64,000 nt of DNA. It comes from CAIWHR01 sp963786625 (GTDB taxonomy: Bacteria > Pseudomonadota > Gammaproteobacteria > Burkholderiales > Casimicrobiaceae). Shown one piece after another: positions 1 to 10,800 of the stretch (its first letter is position 1; each line of letters opens with the position of its first letter). A program made the translations under genes and the position numbers. Under the pieces are notes generated by a model. It saw nothing but the letters and a program-made list of their open reading frames with translations. It ran no database searches and was not told the origin of the DNA. The stretch covers positions 1,116,001-1,180,000 of the forward strand of contig CAWAZS010000014.1 of the NCBI GenBank assembly GCA_963786625.1. Reading direction: 5' to 3'.

Positions 1-1061
1 CCTGCGGCCGGCTCGCGCGCGCTCGAATCTCACCGTCGAATCGCGCACGCTCGTCACCCGCGTGCTGTTCGAGAGGACGCGCGCGATCGGCGTCGAGTAC
101 GCTGCAGCACGGCCGCGTGGTCAAGGCGCGCGCGCGGCGCGAGGTGATCGTCGCCGGCGGCGCCATCAATTCGCCGCAGCTCCTGATGCTCTCCGGCATC
201 GGCAGCGCCGACGCGCTGCGCGGGCACGGCATCGAGCCGGTCGCGCGATGTTCCCGGCGTCGGCGAGAACCTGCAGGACCACATCGAGACCTACGTCCAG
301 CACGCGTGCACGCAGCCGATCACGCTGCACTCGACGCAGAACCTGCTGGCGATGGGCGCAATCGGCGTCGAGTGGCTGCTGTTCCGCACGGGGCTCGGCG
401 CCACCAATCATTTCGAGGCGGGCGGCTTCATCCGCAGCCGCGCCGGCGTCCGCCATCCCGACCTGCAGTTCCATTTCCTGCCGATCGCGATCGCCTACGA
501 CGGCCGGGACAAGGTCGACCAGCACGGCTTCCAGGCGCACATGGGACCGATGCGGCCGACGTCGACGCGGCTGGGTCAGGCTGCGCTCGAGCAATCCGCG
601 GCAGGCGCCGCGCATCCAGTTCAACTACCTGACGACCGACGACGATCGCCGCGAGTTTCGCGACGGCGTCCGGCTCACGCGCGAGATCTTCGCGCAGAAG
701 GCGTTCGATCCCGTTCCGCGGCCCGGAGCTCGCGCCGGGCCCGGCGGTCACGACCGACGCCGACATCGACGCCCACCTGCGGCGCAAGGCGGAGAGCGCG
801 TACCACCCGTCGTGCACCTGCAGGATGGGCGCGGCCGACGATCCGCTGGCGGTGGTCGACGGCGAGCTGCGCGTGCGCGGCGTCGAGGCGCTGCGCGTCG
901 TCGACGCGTCGGTCATGCCCTCGGTCGTCAGCGGCAATCTCAACGCGCCGACGATCATGATCGCGGAGAAGGCGGCCGACATCATTCGCGGCCGGCCGCC
1001 GCTGCCGCCCGACGAGGTGCCGGTGTTCGTCCACCCGGAGTGGCAGACGAAGCAGCGCTGA
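1..1061 (+). CDS. GMC-family oxidoreductase, choline dehydrogenase-like, 3' part, frameshifted
   Basis: Only the C-terminal part of a GMC flavoprotein is present. Visible blocks are the GGAINSPQLLMLSGIG signature near 160-210, a PDLQFHFLPIA stretch near 460-485, and the C-terminal YHPSCTCRMG and DASVMPSVVSGN blocks at 800-940. The conserved His of the first lies in the catalytic region. These blocks are typical of BetA-type choline or alcohol dehydrogenases, which oxidise an alcohol to an aldehyde with FAD. The reading frame changes about four times: at 101 (extra G before CTGCAG), 243-247, 575-590 and about 711 (extra C). No single open frame covers the region. The neighbouring dimethylglycine and sarcosine genes support a role in choline/betaine use, but substrate cannot be read from sequence alone. 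Confidence 0.8.
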
Positions 1062-1127
1062 CCGGCGGTCAAGCCGTGGCACCACGCCCGCACTGCGGCC
1101 TGACCGTTGCACTTACTGCGCGCGCAC

Positions 1128-1192
1128 GTGGGGCCGCCTTCAGGCGGCCAGCGAAAGCGCGACCTGCGGCATCCGGCTGAAGCCGGACCCAC
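1128..1192. repeat. Inverted pair of REP-like palindromes
   Basis: Two short palindromes face each other. One (1128-1149) carries GGCCGCCTTCAGGCGGCC; the other (1172-1192) is the reverse complement of the CCGGCTTCAGCCGG element found in three copies at 11492-11585. Each has a GTGGG prefix and a GC-rich hairpin with a TC loop. The head-to-head arrangement resembles REP/BIME elements. They lie in the gap between the convergent GMC and ModA-like genes and could act as a transcript end. No RAYT transposase is in the window. Confidence 0.6.
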
Positions 1193-1280
1193 AACCGGCG
1201 CGACGCGTCAGGCGGGGCGGGAGGGTTGGCGGCGGGCGCCTGTGCCGCGGTCCGCCGTCGCGGGTGACGCACCCGTACCG

Positions 1281-2095
1281 CTAGCGGATCTCCGCCGGTA
1301 CCGCGCCCTTGCGCAGCGCCGGCACGACGGGCGGCTGACCGGTGGCCTTCAGGATCTCCTGCGCTTCTGCCGAGAGCAGGAAACGCACGAACGCCGTCGC
1401 TTCCGGCACGTTGCGCGCCGTTCCCGGGACGGTGGCCGCGTTGCGGATCGCCTCGCTCATGTTGACGCTGTCGGGAAAGCGGACGATGTCGACGTCGTTG
1501 CGCGCCGCCACCGCCGCCGAGTAGTAGACGATGCCGGCGTCCGCCTTCCCCTGTTTCACCATGTTGACCGTGTCCGGCACCGATCGCGCCGTGCCCCCGT
1601 CGCTCACGGCGCCGTCGACGAGTCTCGCTGCGCGAGCTCCGGCTTTCCTTCCAGCGTCGTCGCGCGCTTCAGGAATTCGATCGTGCGCCCGGTCGCGAGA
1701 TCCTTTTCTCCCGTGACGCGGGCGTACCTGACGCCGGGCTTCAGCAGATCGCCGGCCTGGCGAATGCCCAGCGGATTGCCCTTCGCCGTGATGATCACCA
1801 TCTCGTTGGCGGAGAACACCACGTACCACGAGGCGGCCATCTTGCCGGAGCTGCCCAGGGGCTTGCCCATCAGGTCCTCGTCGATGACCGCCGGCGAGGA
1901 GGGCGCGAACACGTCGCAGGCATCGCCCTTGACGATGCGTTCGGCGAGCTGCCGCGAGACGCCGGCCGTCAGGTTGATCGTGACCCCCGGGTTCTTCGCC
2001 TGGAACGCGCTCTTCAGCTCGCGCATCGGACCCGCGAGCGAATCCGCATGGAACACCTGCAGCTCGGCGCCGACCGCGTCGGTCGCCGGCATCAT
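1281..2095 (-). CDS. ModA/WtpA-like solute-binding protein, frameshifted
   Basis: The product is a periplasmic-binding-protein fold related to molybdate/tungstate-binding ModA. It has an N-terminal LQVFHADSLAGPM strand-helix, GDACDVFAPSSPAVID, and a C-terminal block reading VFSANEMVIITAKGNPLGI, KQGKADAGIVYYSA and AVRFLLSAEAQEIL-like motifs. About 270 residues fits the family. The ATG at 2095 overlaps the stop of the upstream dehydrogenase (ATGA), so translation is coupled. One frameshift lies near 1610-1640. The N-terminus begins directly at the first mature strand and shows no hydrophobic signal peptide, which is odd for an ABC importer binding protein. No permease or ATPase gene is adjacent. 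The family call is solid; the ligand is not determined. Confidence 0.75.
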
Positions 2096-4548
2096 GCGCG
2101 CAGGCGCTGATTCTCGGGATCGAACGGCGATTCGCCCAGCACCGTCGCCTGCCGGCGCTCGCCGAGGATCTCGATCTCCATCTCCGAGCCGATCGCGGCG
2201 CGCGGGGTCTCGACGTAGGCGAGGGCCAGGCTCTTGCCGAGCACGTGCCCGTAGCAGCCGGCGGTGGCGCGCCCGACCAGCGCGCCGCTCGCGAACAGCG
2301 GCTCGTTGCCCAGCGGGTCGGCGTCGGTCACGCCGTGGATTTCCAGCGTGACGAAGCGATGCGGCACGCCGGCGGCGAGCTGCCGCGCGAGCGCCGCCTT
2401 GCCGATGAACTCGCCCTTGTTCATGCGCACGAAGCGATCGAGACTCGCCTCGAACGGCGTGTAGTCGGGCGTGAGGTCGGAGCCCCACATCCGGTACGAC
2501 TTCTCGATGCGCAGCGACTCCATCGCGCGCATGCCGACCATGCCGATGCCGAACTCGCGGCCGGCGGCGAAGATCGCGTCGAAGAGCCCGTTCGCGTACT
2601 CGATCGGGAAATGCAGCTCCCAGCCCAGCTCGCCGATGAAGTTGACGCGCAGCGCGTAGACGTCGACCGCGAGCCCCGCCTCGATCACCTGCCCGGTGAG
2701 CCAGGGGAAATGCGCGTTGTCGAGCGGCGTGTCGGTGAGCCGCGCCAGCACGTCGCGGGCCTTCGGTCCGGCGACGACGAAGGTGCCGCGGCTGGTCGTG
2801 ATGTTGCGGAGCTGCACGCTGCCGCCCGTCGGCAGCATCTTGTGCAGGTAGTCGCTGTCGTAGCGCTCCGCCGCGCCGGCGCTGACGACGTAGTAGTGCT
2901 CGTCGCCCAGCTTGGTGATCGTGAACTCGGAGCGGATGCCGCCCTTCTTCGTCAGCGCGTGGCAGAGCGCGATGCGCCCGGTCTTCACCGGCACCTTGTT
3001 CGCGACCAGCGAGTCGAGCCAGGCTTCGGCTCCCGGCCCGCTCACCTCGTGCTTGGTGAACGGCGTCAGGTCGATCACGCCGACCTTCCCGCGCATCAGC
3101 CGGCACTCGTTGCCGACGTGCTCGAACCAGTTGGTGCGGCGGAAGCTCCACTCGTCCTCGCGCGCGACGCCCTCCGGCGCGAACCAGTTGGCGCGCTCCC
3201 AGCCGTAGCGCTGTCCCCAGACGGCGCCCATCCGGTCGAGCTTCGCGTAGACCGCGCTCGTCTTCGCCGGACGCGCGTCGGGCCGCTCCTCGTCCGGATA
3301 GTGGACGGTGAAGACGTTGCGGTAGGTCTCCTCGTTCTTGGTGACCGTGTAGCGCTTGCCGGTGTAGGCGCCGAAGCGCCGCGGGTCGACGCCCAGCATG
3401 TCGATGCCGGGCTCGCCCTCGACGATCCATTCGGCGAGCTGCCAGCCCGCGCCGCCGGCCGCGGTGACGCCGAAGCTGTGGCCCTCGTTCAGCCAGAGGT
3501 TGCGCAGGCCCCACGCCGGGCCGACCAGCGGGCTGCCGTCGGGGGTGTAGGAGATCGGCCCGTTGACGATGGTCTTGATGCCGCAGTGCTCGAGGCAGGG
3601 CACGCGCTTCATCGCCGCCTCGACGTGCGGCAGCAGGCGGTCGAGGTCGCCGGCGAAGAGCTCCCGGCCGAACTCGGGCGGCACGCCGTCGGCGAAGCGC
3701 GCGGGCGCGCCTTTCTCGTAGGGCCCGAGGATCCAGCCCATGCGCTCCTCGCGCAGGTAGTACGACGCGTCGGGCTCGCGCAGCACCGCGAGCTCGCGCC
3801 CGCCGTTGCCGCGGTAGGCCTTGAGCTCGGCGGACTCGTCGTAGACGATGTACTGGTGCTCGACGGGAATGGCCGGCACGTTCAGCCCGAACATGCGTCC
3901 CGTCTCGCGCGCGTAGTTGCCGGTCGCGCAGACGACGTGCTCGCAGACGATGTCGCCCTTGGTGGTGCGGACCTTCCACTCGCCGGCGGCCGTGCGCTCG
4001 ACGCCCAGCGCTGCGGTCTGCTCGAGGATCTCGGCGCCGGCCGCGCGCGCCCCCTTGCGCAGCGCCATCGTGAGGTCGACCGGCGCGATGTGGCCGTCGT
4101 GCGGGTGGTAGAGGGCGCCGATGATCTTCGGCGTGTCGGCGCCGTCGCCCAGGTTCACCAGCGGCCACAGCTCCTTCACGCGCTCGGGGCCGATGATCTC
4201 GAAGGGCACGCCGATCGTGTTCGCCGTGCCGCAGTACTTGTGGTACTCGTCGAGGCGGTCGCGGGTCGTGGCGAGGCGCAGGTTGCCGGTGACGTGGAAG
4301 CTCACGTCCTGTCCCGTCTCCGCGGGCAGGCGCTTGTAGAGGTCGACCGAGTACTTGTGCAGCTGGCCGACCGTGTAGCTCATGTTGAAGAGCGGCAACA
4401 GTCCCGCGGCGTGCCACGTCGAGCCGGCGGTCAGCTCGGTGCGCTCCAGCAGCACGACGTCCGACCAGCCCTTCTTGGTCAGGTGATAGAGCGTGCTGAC
4501 GCCGACCACGCCGCCACCGATGACGACCACGCGCGCATGCGTCTTCAT
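2092..4548 (-). CDS. Dimethylglycine/sarcosine dehydrogenase-like FAD and GcvT-domain protein
   Basis: This is an 818-residue intact two-domain enzyme. Residues 5-23 form the FAD Rossmann motif (VVVIGGGVVGVSTLYHL). The GSTWHAAGLLP segment near residue 45 carries the His that is covalently flavinylated in this family. The DAO domain is followed by a GcvT-like aminomethyltransferase half starting near residue 430. Family members oxidatively demethylate dimethylglycine or sarcosine and pass the C1 unit to tetrahydrofolate. It is divergent from sdaA and close to soxBDAG, fitting glycine betaine catabolism. Dimethylglycine versus sarcosine as substrate cannot be decided from sequence. It is first in an operon with the ModA-like gene. 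Confidence 0.88.
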   Translation of the reverse strand: MKTHARVVVIGGGVVGVSTLYHLTKKGWSDVVLLERTELTAGSTWHAAGLLPLFNMSYTVGQLHKYSVDLYKRLPAETGQDVSFHVTGNLRLATTRDRLDEYHKYCGTANTIGVPFEIIGPERVKELWPLVNLGDGADTPKIIGALYHPHDGHIAPVDLTMALRKGARAAGAEILEQTAALGVERTAAGEWKVRTTKGDIVCEHVVCATGNYARETGRMFGLNVPAIPVEHQYIVYDESAELKAYRGNGGRELAVLREPDASYYLREERMGWILGPYEKGAPARFADGVPPEFGRELFAGDLDRLLPHVEAAMKRVPCLEHCGIKTIVNGPISYTPDGSPLVGPAWGLRNLWLNEGHSFGVTAAGGAGWQLAEWIVEGEPGIDMLGVDPRRFGAYTGKRYTVTKNEETYRNVFTVHYPDEERPDARPAKTSAVYAKLDRMGAVWGQRYGWERANWFAPEGVAREDEWSFRRTNWFEHVGNECRLMRGKVGVIDLTPFTKHEVSGPGAEAWLDSLVANKVPVKTGRIALCHALTKKGGIRSEFTITKLGDEHYYVVSAGAAERYDSDYLHKMLPTGGSVQLRNITTSRGTFVVAGPKARDVLARLTDTPLDNAHFPWLTGQVIEAGLAVDVYALRVNFIGELGWELHFPIEYANGLFDAIFAAGREFGIGMVGMRAMESLRIEKSYRMWGSDLTPDYTPFEASLDRFVRMNKGEFIGKAALARQLAAGVPHRFVTLEIHGVTDADPLGNEPLFASGALVGRATAGCYGHVLGKSLALAYVETPRAAIGSEMEIEILGERRQATVLGESPFDPENQRLRA

Positions 4549-4845
4549 GGATTTCCTCCCTCGAGCAGCGGTGCTGGCCGCCGTTATTGGTGGCGTCGCC
4601 GAATCGACAGTGGCGCCGCGCCGGCAGCGCTGCCGACATTCTACCGAGGGCGGAGTGTAGCCAGATTGCGCGGGGCGACGGCTCCGTTTGCGACGGCCGG
4701 AGTGCGGAAACGCGCCATTGTCGTCCCGGCGATGCCCCGCGTCGCAATCCGGCCACAGCGCCGGGGCGGCGATGCCGAAAATGCGGGCCGGGCCGACGGA
4801 CGGACATCGATACGGTAACCTTGCGGTTCAACGGAAAGGCTGCAC

Positions 4846-6225
4846 GTGGCGATCAGCGTCTTCGACCTCTTCAAGATCGGCATCGGCCCGTCGAGCTCGC
4901 ACACGGTGGGGCCGATGCGCGCCGCGCTGCGCTTCGCCCGGGGCCTGCGCGAGGCGGGGCTGCTCGAGCGCGTCGGCGGGGTCCGGATCGAGCTCTTCGG
5001 CTCGCTGGGCGCGACCGGGACGGGCCACGGCAGCGACAAGGCGGTGCTGCTCGGCCTCGAAGGCGAGGCGCCGGACGCCATCGATCCGGCGACCATCGCC
5101 GGGCGCATGACGAAGATCCGCGCCGAGCAGGCGCTCTCGATCCTGGGCACGCGGCGGATCGCCTTCGACGAGGCGCGCGACCTCATCTTTCACCGCCGGC
5201 GCGCGCTTCCCTATCACCCGAACGGCATGTGCTTCGCCGCGCGCGACGCCGCCGGCGCCGAGCTCGCCAGCAAGATCTATTACTCGGTCGGCGGCGGCTT
5301 CGTCGTCAACGAGGAGGGCGCGGGCGCCGACCGCATCAAGGAAGACGACACGGCGCTGCGGCACCCGTTCAAGAGCGGCGACGAGCTGCTCCGGATCTGC
5401 GGCGAGCGCGCTCTCTCCCTGAGCCAGCTCATGCTGGAGAACGAGCAATCCTGGCGCACCGAGGCGGAGATCCGCAGCGGGCTGCTCGCCATCTGGGACG
5501 TCATGCAGCGCTGCGTCGAGGCCGGCTGCCGGACGCAGGGCGTGCTGCCCGGCGGGATGAAGGTGAAGCGCCGCGCCGCGGAGCTCTACAGCCAGCTGAG
5601 TCGCGCTCCCGAAGCGGGGCTGCGCGATCCGCTGACCGCGCTCGACTGGGTCAACCTCTACGCGCTGGCCGTGAACGAGGAGAATGCGGCCGGCGGGCGC
5701 GTCGTGACCGCGCCGACCAACGGCGCGGCCGGGATCGTCCCGGCGGTTCTCCACTACTACCATCGCTTCGTTCCGGGGGCTTCCGACGACGGCGTCGTGC
5801 GCTTCCTGCTCACGGCCGGCGCGATCGGCATCCTGTACACCGAGAACGCGTCGATCTCCGGCGCCGAGGTCGGCTGCCAGGGAGAAGTGGGCGTCGCCTG
5901 CTCGATGGCGGCCGGCGCGCTCGCCGAGGTGATGGGCGGCACGCCGGAGCAGGTGGAGAACGCCGCGGAGATCGGCATGGAACACAACCTGGGGCTGACC
6001 TGCGACCCCGTCGGCGGCCTGGTCCAGGTGCCCTGCATCGAGCGCAACGCCATGGGCTCGATCAAGGCCATCAACGCGGCGCGGATGGCGCTGCGCGGCG
6101 ACGGCAAGCACTTCGTCTCGCTCGACAAGGTGATCAAGACCATGCGCGAGACCGGCGCCGACATGAAGCTCAAGTACAAGGAGACGGCGCGGGGCGGCCT
6201 CGCCGTCAACGTGATCGAATGCTGA
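4846..6225 (+). CDS. sdaA: L-serine ammonia-lyase (4Fe-4S type)
   Basis: A 459-residue single-chain L-serine dehydratase that converts L-serine to pyruvate and ammonia. The N-terminal beta domain carries GIGPSSSHTVGPM at residues 11-23. The alpha domain has cysteines near residues 345 (GCQGE), 386 (LTCDP) and 397 (VPCIE) that hold the iron-sulfur cluster. The chain ends in Cys, matching the tail-in-mouth C-terminus described for this family. The start is GTG at 4846, the first in-frame start before the conserved FDLFKIGIGP block. The gene is intact. Its place between dimethylglycine and sarcosine genes makes it the pyruvate-forming end of a methylglycine route. I see no convincing glycine riboswitch in the 297-bp leader. 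Confidence 0.95.
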   Translation: MAISVFDLFKIGIGPSSSHTVGPMRAALRFARGLREAGLLERVGGVRIELFGSLGATGTGHGSDKAVLLGLEGEAPDAIDPATIAGRMTKIRAEQALSILGTRRIAFDEARDLIFHRRRALPYHPNGMCFAARDAAGAELASKIYYSVGGGFVVNEEGAGADRIKEDDTALRHPFKSGDELLRICGERALSLSQLMLENEQSWRTEAEIRSGLLAIWDVMQRCVEAGCRTQGVLPGGMKVKRRAAELYSQLSRAPEAGLRDPLTALDWVNLYALAVNEENAAGGRVVTAPTNGAAGIVPAVLHYYHRFVPGASDDGVVRFLLTAGAIGILYTENASISGAEVGCQGEVGVACSMAAGALAEVMGGTPEQVENAAEIGMEHNLGLTCDPVGGLVQVPCIERNAMGSIKAINAARMALRGDGKHFVSLDKVIKTMRETGADMKLKYKETARGGLAVNVIEC

Positions 6226-6276
6226 GGATAGCAAGCGCCGACTCGTGACCGCTGATCCCCGCCACACCGCCCACGC

Positions 6277-7527
6277 ATGAGCCGCTATTCCCTCTGGAGC
6301 CTCGTCCGCAACGCGCGCAGCCACCACGAGCAGTGGCCGGCGGCGTGGCGCAGCCCGGATCCGAAGCGCGAGTACGACGTGGTCATCGTCGGCGGCGGCG
6401 GCCACGGGCTCGCCACCGCCTACTACCTCGCGAAGGAGCACGGCATCGCCAACGTGGCCGTGCTGGAGAAGGGGTGGATCGGCGGCGGCAACACCGGCCG
6501 CAACACGACGATCGTGCGCTCCAACTACCTGTGGGACGAGGCGACGCACCTGTACGAGAAGTCGATGAAGCTGTGGGAAGGGCTCTCGCAGGAGCTCAAC
6601 TTCAACGTGATGTTCAGCCAGCGCGGCGTGCTGAACCTCGGCCACACGCTGCAGGACATGCGCGACATCGCGCGCCGCGTCAACGCCAACCGCCTGAACG
6701 GCGTCGACGGCGAGGTGCTGACGACCGCGCAGGTCAAGGCGATGGTGCCGCTCATCAACGCGTCGCCCGACGCGCGCTACCCGATCCTCGGCGCCTCGCT
6801 GCAGCGGCGCGCGGGCACCGCGCGGCACGATGCGGTGGCCTGGGGCTACGCGCGCGGGGCGGACGCGCGCGGCGTCGACATCGTCCAGAACTGCGAGGTC
6901 ACCGGCATCCGCCGCGAGGGCGGTCAGGTGGTCGGCGTGGAGACCACCCGCGGCTACATCAAGGCGAAGAAGGTCGGCGTCGTCGCCGCCGGCCACTCCA
7001 GCGTGCTCGCGGCGATGGTCGAGCTGCGCCTGCCGATCGAGAGCCATCCGCTGCAGGCGCTGGTGTCCGAGCCGCTGAAGCCCGTGCTCGACACCGTGGT
7101 CATGTCGAACGCCGTGCACGGCTACATCAGCCAGTCGGACAAGGGCGACCTGGTGATCGGCGCCGGCATCGACGCCTACACCGGCTACGGCCAGCGCGGC
7201 AGCTTCTCCATCATCGAAGGCACGCTCGCGGCGATCCTCGAGCTCTTTCCGACGTTCAGCCGCGTGCGCATGAACCGCCAGTGGGGCGGCATCGTCGACG
7301 TGTGCCCCGACGCCTGTCCGATCATCGGGCTCACGCCCGTCAAGGGCCTCTACTTCAACTGCGGCTGGGGCACGGGCGGCTTCAAGGCGACGCCCGGATC
7401 GGGCTGGGTGTTCGCGCACACCATCGCGCAGGACCGGCCGCACGAGCTGAACGCGGCGTTCTCGATCGACCGCTTCCACACCGGCCACCTGATCGACGAG
7501 CACGGCGCGGCCGCCGTCGCGCACTGA
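6277..7527 (+). CDS. soxB: Sarcosine oxidase subunit beta
   Basis: A 416-residue intact beta subunit of heterotetrameric sarcosine oxidase, the subunit that oxidises sarcosine at FAD. The FAD motif VVIVGGGGHGLATAYYL starts at residue 35. The ARHDAVAWGYARGA segment near residue 184 holds the His that carries covalent FMN in characterised homologues. The C-terminal GLTPVKGLYFNCGWGTGGFK block is typical of SoxB. It is the first gene of soxBDAG and lies 51 bp after sdaA on the same strand. Confidence 0.95.
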   Translation: MSRYSLWSLVRNARSHHEQWPAAWRSPDPKREYDVVIVGGGGHGLATAYYLAKEHGIANVAVLEKGWIGGGNTGRNTTIVRSNYLWDEATHLYEKSMKLWEGLSQELNFNVMFSQRGVLNLGHTLQDMRDIARRVNANRLNGVDGEVLTTAQVKAMVPLINASPDARYPILGASLQRRAGTARHDAVAWGYARGADARGVDIVQNCEVTGIRREGGQVVGVETTRGYIKAKKVGVVAAGHSSVLAAMVELRLPIESHPLQALVSEPLKPVLDTVVMSNAVHGYISQSDKGDLVIGAGIDAYTGYGQRGSFSIIEGTLAAILELFPTFSRVRMNRQWGGIVDVCPDACPIIGLTPVKGLYFNCGWGTGGFKATPGSGWVFAHTIAQDRPHELNAAFSIDRFHTGHLIDEHGAAAVAH

Positions 7528-7543
7528 CCGCCGGCGAGCGAGC

Positions 7544-7826
7544 GATGCTGATCATCAGCTGCCCTTGGTGCGGCCCGCGCGAGCAGACCGAGTTCTCCTG
7601 CGGCGGCGAGGCGCACATCGTGCGGCCCGTCGACACCGACGCGCTGACCGACGCCGAGTGGGGCGACTACCTGTTCATGCGCAAGAATCCGCGCGGCCGC
7701 CATCTCGAGCAATGGGTGCACACCTACGGCTGCCGGCGCTGGTTCAACGTCGAGCGCGACACCGTCACCTACCGGATCAGCGCCGTGTACAAGCCCGGCG
7801 AGCCGCCACCGGGGAACGCGGGATGA
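7544..7826 (+). CDS. soxD: Sarcosine oxidase subunit delta
   Basis: A 93-residue zinc-binding delta subunit. CPWCG near the N-terminus, a further SCGG, and HTYGCRRWF near residue 64 supply the Cys/His zinc ligands of the family. RGRHLEQWVHTYGCRRWFN is the family signature. Start ATG 7544 lies 16 bp after the soxB stop. Its stop overlaps the soxA ATG (ATGA), so soxD and soxA are translationally coupled. Confidence 0.93.
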
Positions 7827-10800
7827 GCGAGACTCACCGCCTGCCGACCGGCGGACGCATCGACCGCCGCAAGCCCCGGCAGTTCACCTTCAACGGCCGC
7901 CGCTACGAGGGCCACGCCGGCGACACGCTCGCCTCCGCGCTGCTCGCCAACGGCGTGTCGGTCGTCGCGCGCAGCTGGAAGTACCACCGCCCGCGCGGCA
8001 TCGTCGGCAGCGGCGTCGAGGAGCCCAACGCCATCGTGCAGCTGGAGACCGGCGCGCGCACGGTGCCCAATGCGCGGGCCACCGAAGTCGCGCTCTACGA
8101 CGGCCTGGTGGCGAGCAGCGTCAACGCCTGGCCGAGCGTGGACTTCGACCTGATGGCGATCAGCGGAGCGTTCGCGCGCTATCTCCCCGCCGGGTTCTAT
8201 TACAAGACCTTCATGTGGCCGCGCTCGCTCTGGATGACCTACGAGCGCTGGATCCGCAAGGCCTCCGGTCTCGGCACCGCGCCCGCGGAGCCCGATCCCG
8301 ACGTCTACGACAAGCACAACGCCCACTGCGACGTGCTGGTGGTCGGCGGCGGCCCGGCGGGGCTCGCCGCGGCGCTGGCCGCGGGCCGGGCCGGGGCGCG
8401 GGTGATCCTCGCCGACGAGCAGGCGGAATTCGGCGGGAGCCTGCTCAACGTGCGCGACACGCTCGTCGACAGCGCGGATCCGACGCTGCGCGAGGCGACC
8501 GCCGGTGTGGCCATCGACGGCGCGCCGCCGATGGCATGGGTCGGGCGCACGCTCTCCGCGCTGCGCGCGATGCCCGACGTGCGGCTGCTGCCGCACAGCA
8601 CGGTGTTCGGCTATCACGACCACAATTTCCTGACCATCGACGAGCGGCGCACCGATCAACTTCCGCCGGCGCAGCGCCACGGTGCGCGCGAGCGCGTCTG
8701 GCGCGTGCGCGCCAAGCGCGTGGTGCTGGCGACCGGCGCCATCGAGCGCCCGCTGGTCTTCGCCAACAACGACCGCCCGGGCGTGATGCTGGCCTCCGCC
8801 GTGTCCGCCTATCTCAACCGCTACGGCGTGCGCATCGCGCAGCGCGTCGTCGTCTTCACCAACAACGACAGCGCCTACCGCACCGCGCTCGACCTCGCGG
8901 CCGCGGGCATCGCGGTGGCCGCGGTGGTCGACGTGCGCCGCGCACCGCAGGCGGAGCTCGCCGAGCGCGCGCGCAAGGCGGGCATCGCGGTGATCCCCAA
9001 CGCCGCCGTCGTCGACGTCGAGGGCGCGAAGCGGGTGCGCGCGGTCAGGGTGATGCCGCTCGCGCCGCAGGGCGGGGGCGTGGCCGGCCCGTCCACCGAC
9101 ATCGAGTGCGATCTCCTCGCCATCTCCGGCGGCTGGAGCCCGGCGGTGCACCTGCACGCGCAATCGGGCGGCAGGCCGCGCTACGCCGAGGGCATGGGCT
9201 GCTTCGTCCCCGGCGTCTCGGTGCAGGCGGAGCGCTCCGCCGGCGCCTGCAACGGCAGCTACGCGCTGGGCGAGTGCCTGGCCGAGGGCGCGGCCGCCGG
9301 GGCGGAAGCCGCGCGCCTGGCCGACTGCGGCGACGGCGCGATGCATCCGACGCCGCAGGTCGACGACGTGGCCGAGGAGCCGATACTGCCGTTCTGGCGC
9401 GTGCCCTCGGGCAAGGCGGTGGGCCGCGGCGCGAAGCAGTTCGTCGACCTGCAGAACGACGTCACGGCGGCGGACATCGCGCTCGCCGCGCGCGAGGGCT
9501 ACCGGTCGATCGAGCACGTCAAGCGCTATACGGCGCTCGGCTTCGGCACCGAGCAGGGCAAGCTCGGCAACATCAACGGCATGGCGATCCTGGCGCAGAC
9601 GCTGGGCAACGACATCGCGAGCACCGGGACGACGACGTTTCGTCCCAACTACACGCCGGTCACCTTCGGCGCGATCGCCGGCCGCGACCTGGGCGAGCGC
9701 TTCGAGCCGGTGCGCAAGACCGCGCTGCATCCCTGGCACGAGGCGCAGGGCGCGCTGTTCGAGAACGTCGGCCAGTGGAAGCGGCCGTGGTACTTCCCGC
9801 GGGACGGCGAGAGCCTCGCGCAGGCGGTGAAGCGCGAGTGCCTCGCCGCGCGCAACGGCGTGGCCATCATGGACGCCTCCACCCTCGGCAAGATCGACAT
9901 CCAGGGGCGCGACGCGGTCAAGCTCCTCGACTGGGTGTACACGAATGCCTGGGGCAAGCTCGGCGTGGGCCGCTGCAAATACGGAATCATGCTCGACGAG
10001 AACGGCATGGTGATGGACGACGGCGTCACCACGCGGCTCGCCGACGACCATTTCCTGATGACGACGACCACCGGCGGCGCGGCGCGCGTGATGGCGTGGC
10101 TCGAGCGCTGGCTGCAGACCGAGTGGCCGCACGCTCGAGGTCTACCTCACCTCGGTGACCGATCACTGGGCGACGCTCGCGGTGGCGGGACCGAAGAGCC
10201 GCGAGGTCGTGCAGGCGGTGTGCGAGGGCATCGACTTCTCGCCCGCGGCGTTCCCGTTCATGTCCTGCCGCGAGGGCAGCGCCGCCGGCGTGCCGGCGCG
10301 CGTGATGCGCATCAGCTTCTCCGGCGAGCTCGCCTTCGAGGTCAACGTCTGCGCCAACGAGGCGCGGCACGTGTGGGAGGCGCTGATGGCGGCGGGGGCC
10401 GCGCACGGCATCACCCCGTACGGCACCGAGACCATGCACGTGCTGCGCGCGGAGAAGGGCTTCATCATCGTCGGCCAGGACACCGACGGCTCGGTGACGC
10501 CGGTCGACCTGGGCATGGACTGGGATCATCGCCAAGGGCAAGGACTTCATCGGCCGGCGCTCGCTCGCGCGCTGGGACATGCAGCGCGAGGATCGCAAGC
10601 AGCTCGTGGGCCTGCTCACCCGGGACCCGACCATCGTCCTGCCCGAAGGCGGGCAGATCGTCGCCGACGCGTCGGCGCCGGTGCCCGTGCCGATGCTGGG
10701 CCACGTCACGTCCAGCTACTACAGCCCGACGCTCGGCCGCTCGATCGCGCTGGCGCTGGTCAAGGGCGGGCGCAAGCGCATGGGCGAGATGGTGGAGATT

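Noticed and set aside
2245..4818. 857-codon plus-strand open frame opposite the dehydrogenase
   Set aside because: Antisense shadow of a high-GC gene: composition is Arg/Ala/Val-rich with no domain, and the minus strand encodes a clear enzyme.
4549..4845. Glycine riboswitch ahead of sdaA
   Set aside because: I could not find the paired aptamer core or its conserved purine motifs in the leader.
4828..7524. 898-codon minus-strand open frame opposite sdaA and soxB
   Set aside because: Antisense shadow; both plus-strand genes have conserved motifs throughout.
10133..10524. Programmed ribosomal frameshifting in soxA
   Set aside because: No slippery heptamer or downstream structure is evident, and identical +1 breaks occur in unrelated genes, which points to read errors.
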